Below, piece after piece: positions 1 through 10,685 of a DNA stretch of 64,000 bases (position 1 is its first letter; every line of letters begins with the position of its first letter). The notes beneath the pieces are model-generated. The model did not search any database and was not told the origin of the DNA. It saw only the letters and a program-made list of their open reading frames with translations. The translations under genes were made by a program, and so were the position numbers. This DNA is from CAYPTB01 sp964413535 (GTDB lineage Bacteria > Planctomycetota > UBA1135 > GCA-002686595), in contig CAYPTB010000008.1 of the NCBI GenBank assembly GCA_964413535.1, positions 226,514 to 290,513 on the forward strand, written 5' to 3'.

Positions 1-590
1 TCGAGGAAGCCCTTCTCCGCCAACCGCTGCGACCACTCGAACTCCTGCTCGGCGCGCTGCAGCTCCTCCTGGGCCAGCAGGATCTCCTCGTCGTTCCGCT
101 GGAGCGACTGCGGGTAATCCCCCTCGAGGTACTTCGTGCGATCCATCTCCGCGAAGCGCTTCTGCCGCTCCGCGAGCCCGATCTCGCTGTCGTTGACGCT
201 CTTCTGGATGGCGTAGTTCTGCTTGGCCTTGACCCACGTCGCCTCGCGATTCTGAACGGAGATCTCCTGCGTCACGCGCTGCTCGTGCAGCAGGCTCGCG
301 TCGAGCTCGCACACGAGCGTGCCCTCCTCGACCCACGTCCCCTCCGGGATGAGATAGAGGATCGTCGTGCGCCCCTCGATCTGGTTCTTCAGGACCACGC
401 TGTCGGCCGCCTGCAGGTTGCCGCGCTCGAGCACCGTGATCCGCAGCGGCCCGCGCGCGACCGCCTGCCCGGTGACCGCGACCGTCTCCTCCCCGTCCAG
501 GAGTCCCCCGCGCGCGACGACGATCACCGCCAACACGAGCAAGCCGACGGGCGCCCAGAGCACCCAACTTCGCCGAGAGCGTTTCGTCAT
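1..590 (-). CDS. HlyD-family efflux periplasmic adaptor (membrane fusion protein), partial
   Basis: Only the first 196 residues are inside the window; the gene continues past base 1. The product begins MTKRSRRSW, has one N-terminal membrane anchor (about residues 9-27), then a biotinyl-lipoyl-like segment typical of HlyD/AcrA adaptors (RGPLRITVLERGNLQ, then EGTWVEEGTLVCELD), followed by a long Glu/Gln-rich coiled-coil hairpin from about residue 105. Family knowledge: such adaptors link an inner-membrane ABC or RND pump to the outer membrane. Its pump genes would lie to the left, outside the window. The start at 590 is the ATG just before the membrane anchor. It is transcribed divergently from the SDR gene. 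Confidence 0.85.
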   Translation of the reverse strand, partial: MTKRSRRSWVLWAPVGLLVLAVIVVARGGLLDGEETVAVTGQAVARGPLRITVLERGNLQAADSVVLKNQIEGRTTILYLIPEGTWVEEGTLVCELDASLLHEQRVTQEISVQNREATWVKAKQNYAIQKSVNDSEIGLAERQKRFAEMDRTKYLEGDYPQSLQRNDEEILLAQEELQRAEQEFEWSQRLAEKGFL

Positions 591-982
591 CGAATCGATC
601 GAGAGGAGGAGAAGGAGCTCGGCAGGCTCGGCCGAGCGAAGGGCCCGAGGGCCGTACGTGGGGAGGTCGCGAAACGAGGGTCCCCTCCACGAAGTCTAAG
701 CGGGAGGCCGAGCGGAAGGGAGCGAAGCGTCAGCTCCAGCGCCCCTCCGAGGTCGCGGGGGCTCGAGGGGCTCGTCCGAGCCTCCAAGCGGCACATCGCC
801 CGGCGCGGGGTTCCCGTTGCTCCTTCCGCGGCAGGTGCAGCTTCCGCCGAACGCGCGCCAGCGCGTACACGTGCTCGCGCGATCCGCTCGGAGCCGTCCG
901 TTCCCCGGCACGGGCGCCGATGCCCGTTGAGGCGCCGTACACTCGTCGCCGCGCGCGAGCGCGAAACTCGGGAAGGACCGCC
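591..982. other. Intergenic region between divergent genes, no gene seen
   Basis: This 392-base stretch separates the leftward adaptor from the rightward SDR gene and must hold both promoters. Open frames crossing it have arginine-rich, low-complexity translations typical of antisense GC-rich DNA. I see no RNA gene or clear repeat. A purine-rich GGAAGGA at 971-977 is a plausible ribosome binding site for the SDR gene. Confidence 0.5.
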
Positions 983-1690
983 ATGCCGCTCGACCTCGAC
1001 AAGCGTTCCATCGTCGTGACCGGCGCGACCGGCGAGCTCGGGCTCGCGGTCGCGGAGACGTTGCTCGCGGCCGGCGCGCTGTGCCACCTGCCCTGCCGCA
1101 CGGCGAAGAAGCTCGGTGAGCTCGCCCTGCGCCACGGCGACCGCGTGCGCATCGTCGAAGGCGTGGATCCGACCGACGAAGGCTCGGTGGAGCGCTTCTA
1201 CGCCGGCCTGCCGCAGCTCTGGGCCTCGATCCACTGCATCGGCGCGTTCGCCATGTCGCCGATCGCCGAGTCGAGACTCGCCGCCGTGCAGACGATGTTC
1301 GCGACGAACGCCGTGAGCGCGTTCCTCTGCACGCGCGAGGCCGTGAAGCGGATCCGCGCATCCAAGCAGGGCGGCCGCATCGTGAACGTCGCGTCGCGCC
1401 AAGCCCTCGAGCCCCGCGCCGGCGCGGGCGCGATCGCCTACTCGATGAGCAAGGCCGCCGTGCTCGCGCTCACCCAAGCGCTCGCCGCCGAGGTCGCGCC
1501 CGAGGGCATCCTCGTCAACGCGATCGCGCCGAGCATCCTCGACACGCCCGCCAACCGCGCGGCCATGCCGGGCGCGAAGCACGACGCCTGGCCGAAGCCC
1601 TCCGACGTCGCTGCGACGATCGCGTACCTCGTCTCGCCGGCGCAGACGACGGTACAGGGCGCGATCGTGACGGCATACGGAGGGACGTGA
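983..1690 (+). CDS. SDR family NAD(P)-dependent oxidoreductase
   Basis: A 235-residue classical short-chain dehydrogenase/reductase. The Rossmann nucleotide-binding motif TGATGELG is at residues 13-20, NVAS with the catalytic Ser138 near residues 135-138, and the catalytic YSMSK (Tyr153, Lys157) follows. The C-terminal part keeps the NAIAPSILDTP segment typical of 3-oxoacyl-ACP reductase-like SDRs. The substrate cannot be read from sequence. I chose the ATG at 983 because it has GGAAGGA about five bases upstream and gives a normal SDR N-terminus; an in-frame ATG at 920 would add 21 Arg-rich residues. It is monocistronic and faces the leftward DUF1501 gene. Confidence 0.93.
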   Translation: MPLDLDKRSIVVTGATGELGLAVAETLLAAGALCHLPCRTAKKLGELALRHGDRVRIVEGVDPTDEGSVERFYAGLPQLWASIHCIGAFAMSPIAESRLAAVQTMFATNAVSAFLCTREAVKRIRASKQGGRIVNVASRQALEPRAGAGAIAYSMSKAAVLALTQALAAEVAPEGILVNAIAPSILDTPANRAAMPGAKHDAWPKPSDVAATIAYLVSPAQTTVQGAIVTAYGGT

Positions 1691-1696
1691 GCCCCG

Positions 1697-1714
1697 CAGC
1701 GCGGCTTCGCGCTG
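1697..1714. terminator. Hairpin between convergent genes
   Basis: CAGCGCG, loop GCTT, CGCGCTG makes a perfect 7-bp stem in the 42-base gap between the SDR stop and the DUF1501 stop. There is no T-run, so it is terminator-like rather than a clear intrinsic terminator; it could serve either strand. Confidence 0.4.
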
Positions 1715-1732
1715 TAGGTAGGCACCCGCGGA

Positions 1733-2992
1733 TCAGCTTCGACCGAAGACTCCGAGCGTCGGATAGTCGCCCTTCAGAACGGTCGCGTTGTCGCGGAACC
1801 CCATCCACTCCTGGAGCATGGTCCCGTAGACCGATCGGAAGTCCGTGGTCACCTTCGGATTGCCCTCGTCGAGATCGCTCAAGCTCGGGAACACGCCGAA
1901 GAAGCCGCCGCGAACGGCTTTCCCGAGGATGTAGACGGGCGTGGCCGTGCCGTGATCGGTTCCCTCGCTGTGGTTCTCCTCGATCCTGCGGCCGAATTCC
2001 GTGAAGACCAACATGGCCACGTCGTCGCTCCGTCCGATGCGCTCCAGATCCCTGAAGAACCCGTGGACCGCATCCGAGAGGTAGATCAACAGCGAGCGCT
2101 GAGCGCTCGCCTGCACGGCGTGCGTGTCGTATCCCTCGTGGCTCACGTAGTAGATGCGCGTCGGTAGATCGGCGTGGATCATCGCGGCCACCTTCTTGAG
2201 GTCGAGCGTCAAGTCGTTGTCGCTGCCGTAGTCCACTGGCGTGCGATAGCCCGCGCAGGCATCGCACACCCTGTGCATGAAGGCCGCGCTGTTCGCCAAC
2301 GAGCGTGAGACGTCGTTCACGAAGCCGAGCGAAGGGTTGGTCGTTGGCTTCGATCGGGAGAAGGCCTCGAAGACCTTCTGTTCGGCGGCGCTGCCGGGCC
2401 GACCGAACGCCCCCGGATTCTCGAAGACGATCGGGAAGTGTCGGGCGGACTCGACGGCCAGCGACATCTGCGCGCCGATGTTGACGATGTAGCCGTCGAT
2501 CGGCTCGGGTCGATGAGCGTCCGCGAACCGCCCGAGCCACCCATGCGGATCGCTTCCTTGCGGAGTCGCCGTATGGCACCACTCCATCCCAGTGAAGTGC
2601 GACTGGGTCGGCTTCGGAAAGCCGCAACCGTGCACGATCGCCATCTTGCCGCTCTTGAAGAGCCGCTCGAAGCCCAGGCAGGCCGGGTTCAGGCCGAACT
2701 CCTCGTCGAGCGCGAGAGCGTTGCTCTTGGCGACGGCGAGCGTGGGTCGCGCTCGGTAGTAGTGGTCGTTTGTGTAGGGGACGACCGTGTTGAGCCCGTC
2801 GTTCGCGCCGGTGAGCTCGAGCACGATCAAAATGCGCTCCGGATTCTCCTCTGTGCCCAGGGAAGCAGCGGATTGCCGCGGGTGGGGGCGCGAGGAGTAG
2901 CAAGAAACGCCCGCCAACGCGCCGGCGCCGTGCAGCGCCGCGCGAAGGAAGCTGCGCCGGTCGAACGGAGGCATCCGACTCGCCCTGGACAT
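1733..2992 (-). CDS. DUF1501 domain-containing exported protein
   Basis: A 419-residue protein with a twin-arginine-type N-terminus (DRRSFLRAALHGAGALAG), so probably exported folded by Tat. The rest matches DUF1501, a family related to alkaline-phosphatase/sulfatase folds: it has the early LVLELTGANDGLNTVVPY segment, a central VSHEGYDTH and a later VFTEFGRRIEEN followed by GTDHGTA, which in this family are candidate metal-binding positions. Function in the family is unproven. It lies 35 bases downstream of the DUF1800 gene on the same strand, the usual pairing. The ATG at 2974 is a possible alternative start placing the RR motif closer to the N-terminus. Confidence 0.9.
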   Translation of the reverse strand: MSRASRMPPFDRRSFLRAALHGAGALAGVSCYSSRPHPRQSAASLGTEENPERILIVLELTGANDGLNTVVPYTNDHYYRARPTLAVAKSNALALDEEFGLNPACLGFERLFKSGKMAIVHGCGFPKPTQSHFTGMEWCHTATPQGSDPHGWLGRFADAHRPEPIDGYIVNIGAQMSLAVESARHFPIVFENPGAFGRPGSAAEQKVFEAFSRSKPTTNPSLGFVNDVSRSLANSAAFMHRVCDACAGYRTPVDYGSDNDLTLDLKKVAAMIHADLPTRIYYVSHEGYDTHAVQASAQRSLLIYLSDAVHGFFRDLERIGRSDDVAMLVFTEFGRRIEENHSEGTDHGTATPVYILGKAVRGGFFGVFPSLSDLDEGNPKVTTDFRSVYGTMLQEWMGFRDNATVLKGDYPTLGVFGRS

Positions 2993-3027
2993 ACTGCGTC
3001 GCCCCGCGTCGGCTTCCGAGGGCGTCC

Positions 3028-5136
3028 CTATCCCAATTGGTACTCCGGAGTGCTGAGGATCAGGTACACCAACGACCGGAGGGCGCGCTCCGTGCCCTCG
3101 TGCGCGACATCGATCTCGTCACCACCCAACTGCTCTCGAAGGTGAGCGATCAAGGTGGCACGACGCTCTCCTTCGAGCGGAACGCGCAGGAAACGGCGCA
3201 CGAGACAGTCGACTGCGTGCTCGACCGTCTCGACGTCTTCCCCTGCGAGCAGGGCCACGAAGTCGAGCCTGGCCGGCTCGCGTGGCAGCGCCTCGACCCG
3301 GTTGAAGGCTTCGACGTACCCCTGGTAGACGCCCATGGCGAGGCTGTAGCTCTCGCCCTGCGGTATCAGGTTGATCTTCGACTTGGGCTCGCTCGGATCG
3401 AGCTCCATCATCTCGCGCGACGCGAACGTTCCGGCTGCTGCGGCACCGTCGTCCGTCTGGCCGGCGACTCGCAATAGATACCGGTCGTACTCCGCGTTCG
3501 ACACGGGCTCCATCCTGCGAGCTTCGGCGTTCCACAGATGCGGCACGATCCGGTACTCGGAGAACATGATCGGTATCCTCCGATACGCCTCCGGGACCGC
3601 CTTGTCCGGCGCGATGTAGGTCTCCGGATCAGGGAACAGCATCTCGTGCACGTAGTGGCCGCGCGCCAGCAGCGTCGCTCCGTTGATCCACGCCTCGTTC
3701 CCCGTCCAGCCGGCGGGGTTCGGTGGATGGAACAAGAGCTGTCCGAGCTTCGCACCGGACGTCTCCACGAAGTCGGGGATGCCCGGTATGTGCTCGAGGC
3801 CGAGCTTTCGACTCGTCGAGACGAGGAAGGCAACCGGACTCTTGATCTGCGCGCCGCAGGCCCCCCGGCTGTAGAAGTCCTTGGATAGGAAGATCGTCTT
3901 CAGCAGCGGACGGAGCTCGTAGTTGGATTCGCGCAACTCGTTCGCAAGGCGGTCGTTCACCATCGAATCGAGTTCGTCGCGCACGAAGTACCGATACAGC
4001 TTGGCGGCGAGGAACGTGGCCGTGGCCGGCTGCTCGAGGACGATGTCGATGGCGTCGTAGCCATCGAAGTCCCCAGTGCGCCCCAAGAACGTCTTCTCAC
4101 CGTCGTCGTGCAGCCTCGGATCGTCGACGAAGGCGCCGTCGTCGTCGACGGTATGGATCGGTCCCATCGTCCAGCCCGTGAAGGCGCGCGCCATCTCGCG
4201 AACGTCCCGTTCGCCGTAGCCGCAGCCTTCGCCCATCGTGTACAGCTCCATCAATTCGCGAGCGAAATTCTCGTTCGGGCGTCCTCGGACGTTGCTGCGA
4301 TTGTCGAGCCAGATCAGCATCGCCGGATCCTGGGCGATGGCCACCAGCAAGTCGCGGACATTGCCGTTGGCGAGCCCGCGCAGCGTGTCGTTCTGCCGCA
4401 ACATCAACTCGAAGTTCAGGACCTTGATCTGGCTCGTCGCGAAGTGGTCGTGCCAGAAGAGCGTCAGCTTCTCCTCGAGCGGTCGGGGCGTGAGGAGCAT
4501 GCGCTCCGCCCACCACATGCAAGCGCGCTGCATCTCCATGCACTCGCCGAAGAGCAGCGCGTAGAACTCGTTGATGCCGGGCTGATACGGCAAGGGTCCC
4601 TCTTGCGACGCCTCGATGCCGTACACCATGCCGGTTGCGAGCACCCGGTCGACCAGCTGCTGCAGCACGACCAACTTGTGGCCGTGTGGATAGATGCCCG
4701 ACTCCTCGAACTCGGGCAAGGCGCTGCAATCGAGCTCTTCGTAGTCGACCAAGTAGTCGACGGCTTCGGTCGGCTGCATCGCCGCGAGGCGCTCGATCTC
4801 CTCGGGCGTGCCTCCGAAACCCGCGCGCTCCAAGAGATGCGCCGCTCGAGCGTAGTCCCAGTCGTCGAAGGCGATCGGCTCGAGAGCGTTCGTCCAATCG
4901 AGGGGGACCTCGCGCATCGATCGATGATCCTCGAGGGCAGCGCTCGATTGCGCCCGAGTGGGAGCTCCGATCAACGTCGAGATGGACAAGACGACGATCG
5001 CACGAGCAGTCGATCTGCTCGTCGATGACGCGGCGGATTCAACAAGTCCGGCGAGCCTCCGCGACGACTTGGAATCCGCGCTCCGTGGCGTCCTGACCGA
5101 GCTCGAAACCGCCGGCAGCCTGGAGATTGTGAGCAT
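3028..5136 (-). CDS. DUF1800 domain-containing exported protein
   Basis: A 702-residue DUF1800 protein. Recognisable segments are the start motif AAHLLERAGFGGTPEEIE, FWHDHFATS, NFARELMELYTMGEG, the following MARAFTGWT, and the C-terminal GWTGNEAWING. A hydrophobic stretch ending in TRAQS (about residue 65) looks like a signal peptide, but it sits unusually far from the ATG at 5136; no better in-frame start is visible, so the N-terminus is uncertain. DUF1800 proteins are known mainly as partners of DUF1501 proteins, and here the two genes form a pair transcribed leftward. The biochemical role is not established. Confidence 0.88.
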   Translation of the reverse strand: MLTISRLPAVSSSVRTPRSADSKSSRRLAGLVESAASSTSRSTARAIVVLSISTLIGAPTRAQSSAALEDHRSMREVPLDWTNALEPIAFDDWDYARAAHLLERAGFGGTPEEIERLAAMQPTEAVDYLVDYEELDCSALPEFEESGIYPHGHKLVVLQQLVDRVLATGMVYGIEASQEGPLPYQPGINEFYALLFGECMEMQRACMWWAERMLLTPRPLEEKLTLFWHDHFATSQIKVLNFELMLRQNDTLRGLANGNVRDLLVAIAQDPAMLIWLDNRSNVRGRPNENFARELMELYTMGEGCGYGERDVREMARAFTGWTMGPIHTVDDDGAFVDDPRLHDDGEKTFLGRTGDFDGYDAIDIVLEQPATATFLAAKLYRYFVRDELDSMVNDRLANELRESNYELRPLLKTIFLSKDFYSRGACGAQIKSPVAFLVSTSRKLGLEHIPGIPDFVETSGAKLGQLLFHPPNPAGWTGNEAWINGATLLARGHYVHEMLFPDPETYIAPDKAVPEAYRRIPIMFSEYRIVPHLWNAEARRMEPVSNAEYDRYLLRVAGQTDDGAAAAGTFASREMMELDPSEPKSKINLIPQGESYSLAMGVYQGYVEAFNRVEALPREPARLDFVALLAGEDVETVEHAVDCLVRRFLRVPLEGERRATLIAHLREQLGGDEIDVAHEGTERALRSLVYLILSTPEYQLG

Positions 5137-5219
5137 TACCCCAGGCGATAGTAAGCGTGGCCTCTGGTTCTGACAGTTCCCGTGTCGGAATCGTCCCAAG
5201 TCCCTGATTCGCACCCCGC

Positions 5220-5552
5220 TTACCCGTCGGAGCCGCTCAGGAGCCGACGCGGCGCCTTGCGTCGCCAGGCCTTGCGCAACAGCTCGGCGACGAGCGCGCG
5301 ATCGACTTCGGCCAGGGCGACGCGCACGCCAGCGAGCTTCTTGCCCCACATGAGCTCCTCGATCGCGAGCGGATCCAGGTCGACGGCCTCTCGCGTCTCC
5401 TCCTGATCGAGCATCACGTGCAGGTGCTCGTCGTCGGGCAGCGTGGCGAAAATCTTGTCCTCCACGCGGAACGAGGGAAAGCCGTGGTGATCCGCTTCGT
5501 GCGCTTCCGGCAGCGCGAGCGCCAACCGCCGAACGTCGCTGACCTTGGTCAT
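5220..5552 (-). CDS. MmcQ/YjbR family DNA-binding-like protein
   Basis: A compact 110-residue protein starting MTKVSDVRRLALALPEAHE. It carries the family hallmarks: the LPEAHEADHHGFPSFRV segment, KIFATLPD, and a C-terminal helix-rich region with GVRVALAEVDRALVAELLRKAWR. MmcQ/YjbR proteins share a cyclophilin-like/CyaY-type fold and are annotated as DNA-binding, but their function is poorly known. The ATG at 5552 gives the family's usual start; a longer frame upstream is Arg/Ser-rich and unlikely. It is divergent from the ABC operon starting at 5711. Confidence 0.88.
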   Translation of the reverse strand: MTKVSDVRRLALALPEAHEADHHGFPSFRVEDKIFATLPDDEHLHVMLDQEETREAVDLDPLAIEELMWGKKLAGVRVALAEVDRALVAELLRKAWRRKAPRRLLSGSDG

Positions 5553-5710
5553 GGCTCGTGCCGCAGAGATCGGGATGAGGAAGACGTGCGCTGTCCTACT
5601 GACGGGCGCTGACGCACCACTGTGTACCCGCACGGAGTGCTCGCGCGCCACCGTCACGTGGCTCCACCCGCACTCTCTCCGAGACCGTTCACTAGAATCC
5701 GCGGCCCGCG

Positions 5711-6411
<701 letters not shown>

Positions 6412-6415
<4 letters not shown>

Positions 6416-8982
6416 GCGGCTTGCTCGCACTCGCCAGCCTGCGCAGCCTCGTGCGGCATCCATGGCAGATCGCGCTGTCGATCCTGGGCGTCGCGCTGGG
6501 CGTGGCCGTGGTCGTGGGCATCGATCTCGCGAGCGTGTCGGCCTTGCGCGCCTTCGAGCTCTCTGCGGAGAGCATGACGGGCCGCGCGACGCATGCTCTG
6601 CGCGGAGGTCCGAGCGGCTTCGACGAGGCGCTCTACACGCGGTTGCGCCGCGCCTATCCCGATCTCCAGCTCGCGCCGGTGGTCGAGCACGACGTGCGGA
6701 CGGTGGGAGCAGAGCGCCGCACGCTCACGCTGTTCGGCATCGATCCGATCGCGGACGCCGCGCTGCGCCCGTGGTTCGGGAGGGGCGGGGGGGGTGGAAG
6801 CGGCGCGAGAGCGAGCGGGCGGAGCGCGGCGCTGATCGTGGAGCAGGGCGCGGCGCTCCTCGCGAGCGACACGGCGAAGGGCCTGGGCGTCGCGATCGGC
6901 GACGAGCTCTCCCTGCGCGTCGACAGCAAGATCGCGAGCGTCCGCATCAGCGACCTGCTCGAGCCCAAGGACGATCTCTCGCGTCGCGCCCTCGAAAACC
7001 TCTTGATCGTCGACGTGTCGACCGCGCAGGAGCTGCTCGGCCGCGTGGGCTCGCTGACGCGCGTCGACGTGGTGCTGCCGCCCGGTCCGAGCGGCGAAGC
7101 GCTGCTCGCGCGCCTGCGCGCCGAGCTGCCCGCCGGCACGGAGCTCGAGCCGGCCGCGGCGCGCTCGCAGAGCACCGCGGACATGACGCGCGCCTTCGAC
7201 CTCAACCTGCGGGCGCTCGCGTTGCTCGCGCTGCTGGTCGGGATGTTCCTGATCTACAACACGATGACGTTCTCGGTCGTGCGGCGGCGCGCGCTGCTCG
7301 GCGCGCTGCGCACGCTGGGCGTCTCGCGCGCGCAGGTCTTCCGCGCCGTGTGGAGCGAAGCGCTATGGATCGGCTCGCTCGGAACGGCGCTCGGTCTCGT
7401 ACTCGGGGTCGAGCTCTCGCGCTACCTCGTCGAGCTCTCCGTGCGCACGCTGAACGACCTGTACTTCACGGTCTCGGTCAGTCGGATCGACCTCGCGCCG
7501 TCCGTGCTCGCGAAGGGAGCGCTGCTCGGTCTCGGGGCGAGCCTGGCGGGCACGCTGGCGCCGGCGCTCGAAGCGTCGCGCAGCGCGCCGCGCGTGGTGC
7601 AGCTGCGCTCGACGCTCGAAGCGCGCACGAAAAGCCTCCTGCCACGGCTGGCGCTCGGAGGGATCCTGCTCGGAGCCCTCGCGGCACTGTGTCTGTGGCT
7701 CCCCGGGCAAGGCCTGGGGTTCGCCTTCCTCGGGCTGTTCGGAATGCTGTGCGCGTTCGCGTTGCTCGCGCCGGTGCTGACGGTCGCGCTCGCGCGCATG
7801 GCGTCGGTCCCGCTGGGCGCGGTGCTCGGTCTCTTCGGGCGCCAGGCCGCACGCGGCGTCGTCGCCAACCTCTCGCGCACCTCCGTCGCCATCGCGGCGC
7901 TCGCGATCGCGCTCTCGTCGACGGTCGGCATGGGCGTGATGGTGGCGAGCTTCCGCGCCACGCTCGTGCGTTGGCTCGACATCACGCTGCAGGCCGACGC
8001 CTTCGTCTCCGCGCCGAGCCTGGTGTCGAGCCGCAACACGTCGACGCTCGATCCCGCGCTGATCGAGCTCGTCCGGCGGGAGCCCGGGATCGACGCGATC
8101 AGCACCTACCGCGGCGTGCTCCTCGATTCCGCCGCGGGACCGCTCAACCTGGCCGCGATCGAGCTCCCCGAGCGCGGCCTGCGCGCGTTCCACTTCATGG
8201 AAGGCCGTCCGGAGGAGATCTGGCGAGCTTTCGAGGCCGACGGAGCCGCGATCGTCTCCGAGTCGTTCGCCTGGCGGCACGGCGTCGAGGTCGGCGGCAC
8301 GATCGAGCTCCCGACCGATCGTGGCCCGCACGCGTTCCCCGTGGCGGGCATCTTCTACGACTACACGAGCGACCGCGGCTTCGCGATGCTCGCGCGCGCG
8401 ACCTACGAGCAGTTCTGGCGCGACCGAGCCGTGTCGTCGATCGGATTGTTCACCACGGCCACGACCGACGTCGACGAGTTGGTGGTACGCGTGCGCGCGC
8501 TCGTGCCCGAGGACCAAGAGGTGCTCGTGCGCTCCAACAAGGCGCTGCGCGAGGGCTCGATGTTCGTCTTCGAGCGCACGTTCGCGATCACGAACGTTTT
8601 GCGGCTGCTCGCGACGGCCGTGGCCTTCGTGGGCGTCCTGTCGGCGCTGCTCGCGCTCGAGTTGGAGCGCGAGCGCGAGCTCGGCGTGCTGCGCGCGTTG
8701 GGCGCGCTCCCGCGGCAGGTCGGGCTCTTGGTCGTGACCGAAACGGGCTTGATGGGAGTCATCGCCGGACTCCTGGCGCTCCCGCTGGGACTCGTGCTGG
8801 CGTTGATCCTGATCCTGGTCGTCAACCGCCGCTCGTTCGGCTGGACGCTCGAGATCGAGCTCGCGCCGAGCGTCTTCGCGAGCGCATTCTTCCTCGCGCT
8901 GTTCGCGGCGCTCGTCGCAGGCCTCTATCCCGCATGGCGGATGTCGCGCACGCGGCCGGCACTGGCGTTGCGCGGTGAATGA
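6412..8982 (+). CDS. FtsX-like/MacB-type ABC permease
   Basis: An 856-residue permease that pairs with the ATPase just upstream. It has an N-terminal membrane segment (about residues 15-38), a large extracytoplasmic MacB-PCD-like domain, then FtsX-type blocks: LLALLVGMFLIYNTMTFSV with the coupling sequence RRALLGALRTLGVSR, a second membrane cluster near residues 410-480, another periplasmic domain, and a final FtsX block with ALELERERELGVLRALGA. The duplicated layout resembles AttF/AttG-like or YbbP-like permeases. Start is GTG at 6412 overlapping the upstream stop; the downstream gene starts in an ATGA overlap. A lipid or envelope-component substrate is an inference from the family. Confidence 0.92.
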
Positions 8983-10145
8983 CGATGAGGAACCCGCGCC
9001 TCCTGATCGCCCTGCCGTGGACCGCGGTGGCCGTCGCCATCGCGTTCGTCGTCGTCGGCGCGCTGCGCCGGAAGCCTGCGGAGGAATTCCGAGCGCAGCT
9101 CTCGGCGATCGAGCAACTGGCGTCGCTCGACACCGAGGGTTATGCGCTCGCGGAAGGGCCGCGCGAGTTCGCCTTCCCCGCCGACCACGGGCCGCACGAC
9201 GGTTTCCGCACGGAGTGGTGGTACTTCACCGGCAACCTCGCGGGCGACGCCGGCGAGCACTTCGGCTACCAGCTCACGTTCTTCCGCATCGCGCTCGCGC
9301 CGAACGAGACGCCGCGCGCATCGAAGTGGGCCACGAGCCACGTCTGGATGGCGCACTTCGCGCTCAGCGACGTCGGCGGCGAGCGCTTCACGGCATTCGA
9401 GCGGCTCGAGCGCGAGGCGCACGACCTCCCAGGCGCGCGCGCGGATCCCTGGCGCGTGTGGACGCGCGACTGGTCGGCGAGCTCCGACTCGGCCTCCGCG
9501 TTCCCGTTGCGCTTGTCGGCGGCGCACGACGACGTCGCGATCGAGCTCGAGCTCTCCGCGGCGAAGCCGCCGGCGCTGCAGGGCGAGCGCGGACTCTCAC
9601 GCAAGAGCGGTGCGCGCGGCAACGCTTCCTACTACTACTCGATGACGAGGCTCGCGACGGTCGGAACCGTGCGCCGGGGCGATCGGAGCATCGCGGTGCG
9701 CGGCTCGTCGTGGATGGACCGCGAGTGGAGCACGAGCGCGCTCGACGCGGACCAAGTGGGCTGGGACTGGTTCGCGCTCGAGCTCTCCGACGGCCGCGAG
9801 CTGATGTACTACCGCCTGCGGCTGCGCGACGGCTCGATCGATCCGTTCAGCCAGGGCAGCCTGATCGCCCTCGACGGGAGCGTGGAGCCGCTCGCCGCGG
9901 AGGACGTCGTGATCCGCGAGCTCGCGCAGTGGACGAGCCCGCACACGCGCGCCGTCTATCCGTCGCGCTGGCGTCTCACCGTGCCGTCGCGCGCACTCGA
10001 GCTCGAGATCGACCCCGCGCTCGAAGACCAGGAGCTCCGAGTCAGCGTCACCTACTGGGAAGGCGCCGTGCTCGTGCGCGGCACCGCGCTCGGCGCACCG
10101 ATCGAGGGCCGCGGCTACGTCGAGCTCGTCGGCTACGAGGACTAG
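8979..10145 (+). CDS. Lipocalin-like / CrtC-AttH family protein
   Basis: A 388-residue protein with an N-terminal signal anchor (residues about 6-24) and the signature FRTEWWYFTGNLAGDAGEHFGYQ found in the hydroxyneurosporene synthase (CrtC)/AttH lipocalin-like family. Later WMDREWSTSALDADQVGWDWF and the closing ALGAPIEGRGYVELVGYED are also family hallmarks. Such genes very often follow a LolD-like ATPase and FtsX-like permease, as in Agrobacterium attE-attH, and probably bind or act on a lipid-like ligand at the outer face of the membrane. I see no carotenoid genes nearby, so a carotenoid role is not supported. The start overlaps the permease stop (ATGA). Confidence 0.88.
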   Translation: MTMRNPRLLIALPWTAVAVAIAFVVVGALRRKPAEEFRAQLSAIEQLASLDTEGYALAEGPREFAFPADHGPHDGFRTEWWYFTGNLAGDAGEHFGYQLTFFRIALAPNETPRASKWATSHVWMAHFALSDVGGERFTAFERLEREAHDLPGARADPWRVWTRDWSASSDSASAFPLRLSAAHDDVAIELELSAAKPPALQGERGLSRKSGARGNASYYYSMTRLATVGTVRRGDRSIAVRGSSWMDREWSTSALDADQVGWDWFALELSDGRELMYYRLRLRDGSIDPFSQGSLIALDGSVEPLAAEDVVIRELAQWTSPHTRAVYPSRWRLTVPSRALELEIDPALEDQELRVSVTYWEGAVLVRGTALGAPIEGRGYVELVGYED

Positions 10146-10221
10146 TTGGCGGCGAGGTCATCGCTGTACGGGATTCTGGCGCGACCGCGCGGATCGTGGC
10201 TGTCTTGGCGAGTACAGAGGG

Positions 10222-10530
10222 TCAGCGCTTCGCGCGCGTCTTCGCCTTCTTCTTTCGCAATCCGAGGCGGCTCGAGAGGGGGAAGCGCTCCGGGTGCTCG
10301 ATGGAGTCGATCGCCAGGTCCCCGTCTAGCTCTGGCCAGTAGAGATGGCCGGGCGAGACGAGCCTCACGTCCAGGGCTGCTGCGATCGACGCCTCTCGGA
10401 ACCACGGGAAGACTTCGAACGGGAGGAAGTGCTCGCGGTTCGCGACGAGGAGCCAGAGGCCGTGAGCCGAGACGTTGGTGACTTCAGCCTTCGAAGTGCG
10501 CTTTCCACGCCGTCCGGATTTCGCCTTCAT
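10222..10530 (-). CDS. DUF2442 domain-containing protein
   Basis: A 102-residue protein. The centre reads GLWLLVANREHFLPFEVFPWF, and the end has HLYWPELDGDLAIDSIEHP followed by PERFPL, which together match DUF2442, a small family often linked to toxin-antitoxin-like or DUF4160 partners. No partner gene adjoins it here, so it appears to be a solo copy. The C-terminus is unusually Lys/Arg-rich (LRKKKAKTRAKR), suggesting nucleic-acid contact, but that is inference. The ATG at 10530 is the only reasonable start. Confidence 0.85.
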   Translation of the reverse strand: MKAKSGRRGKRTSKAEVTNVSAHGLWLLVANREHFLPFEVFPWFREASIAAALDVRLVSPGHLYWPELDGDLAIDSIEHPERFPLSSRLGLRKKKAKTRAKR

Positions 10531-10685
10531 GCTCTTGGGCCAGTCTAAGGGCCGCTGCCAGATTCCGGCTCCGCTTCATCTCCCGGTGCTTTGCAGAGCG
10601 TTCCACTCGAGCGCGGGAAACCGGCTCTCGGCGACGCTGGCTGTGCAGGTTCGTGTGGCGGCAGCGCCGAGGGCGAGGCCACGCC

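Noticed and set aside
3028..5349. A 773-residue start for the DUF1800 protein
   Set aside because: The extra N-terminal residues are Arg-rich and encode no signal peptide; ATG 5136 was preferred, though the true N-terminus remains uncertain.
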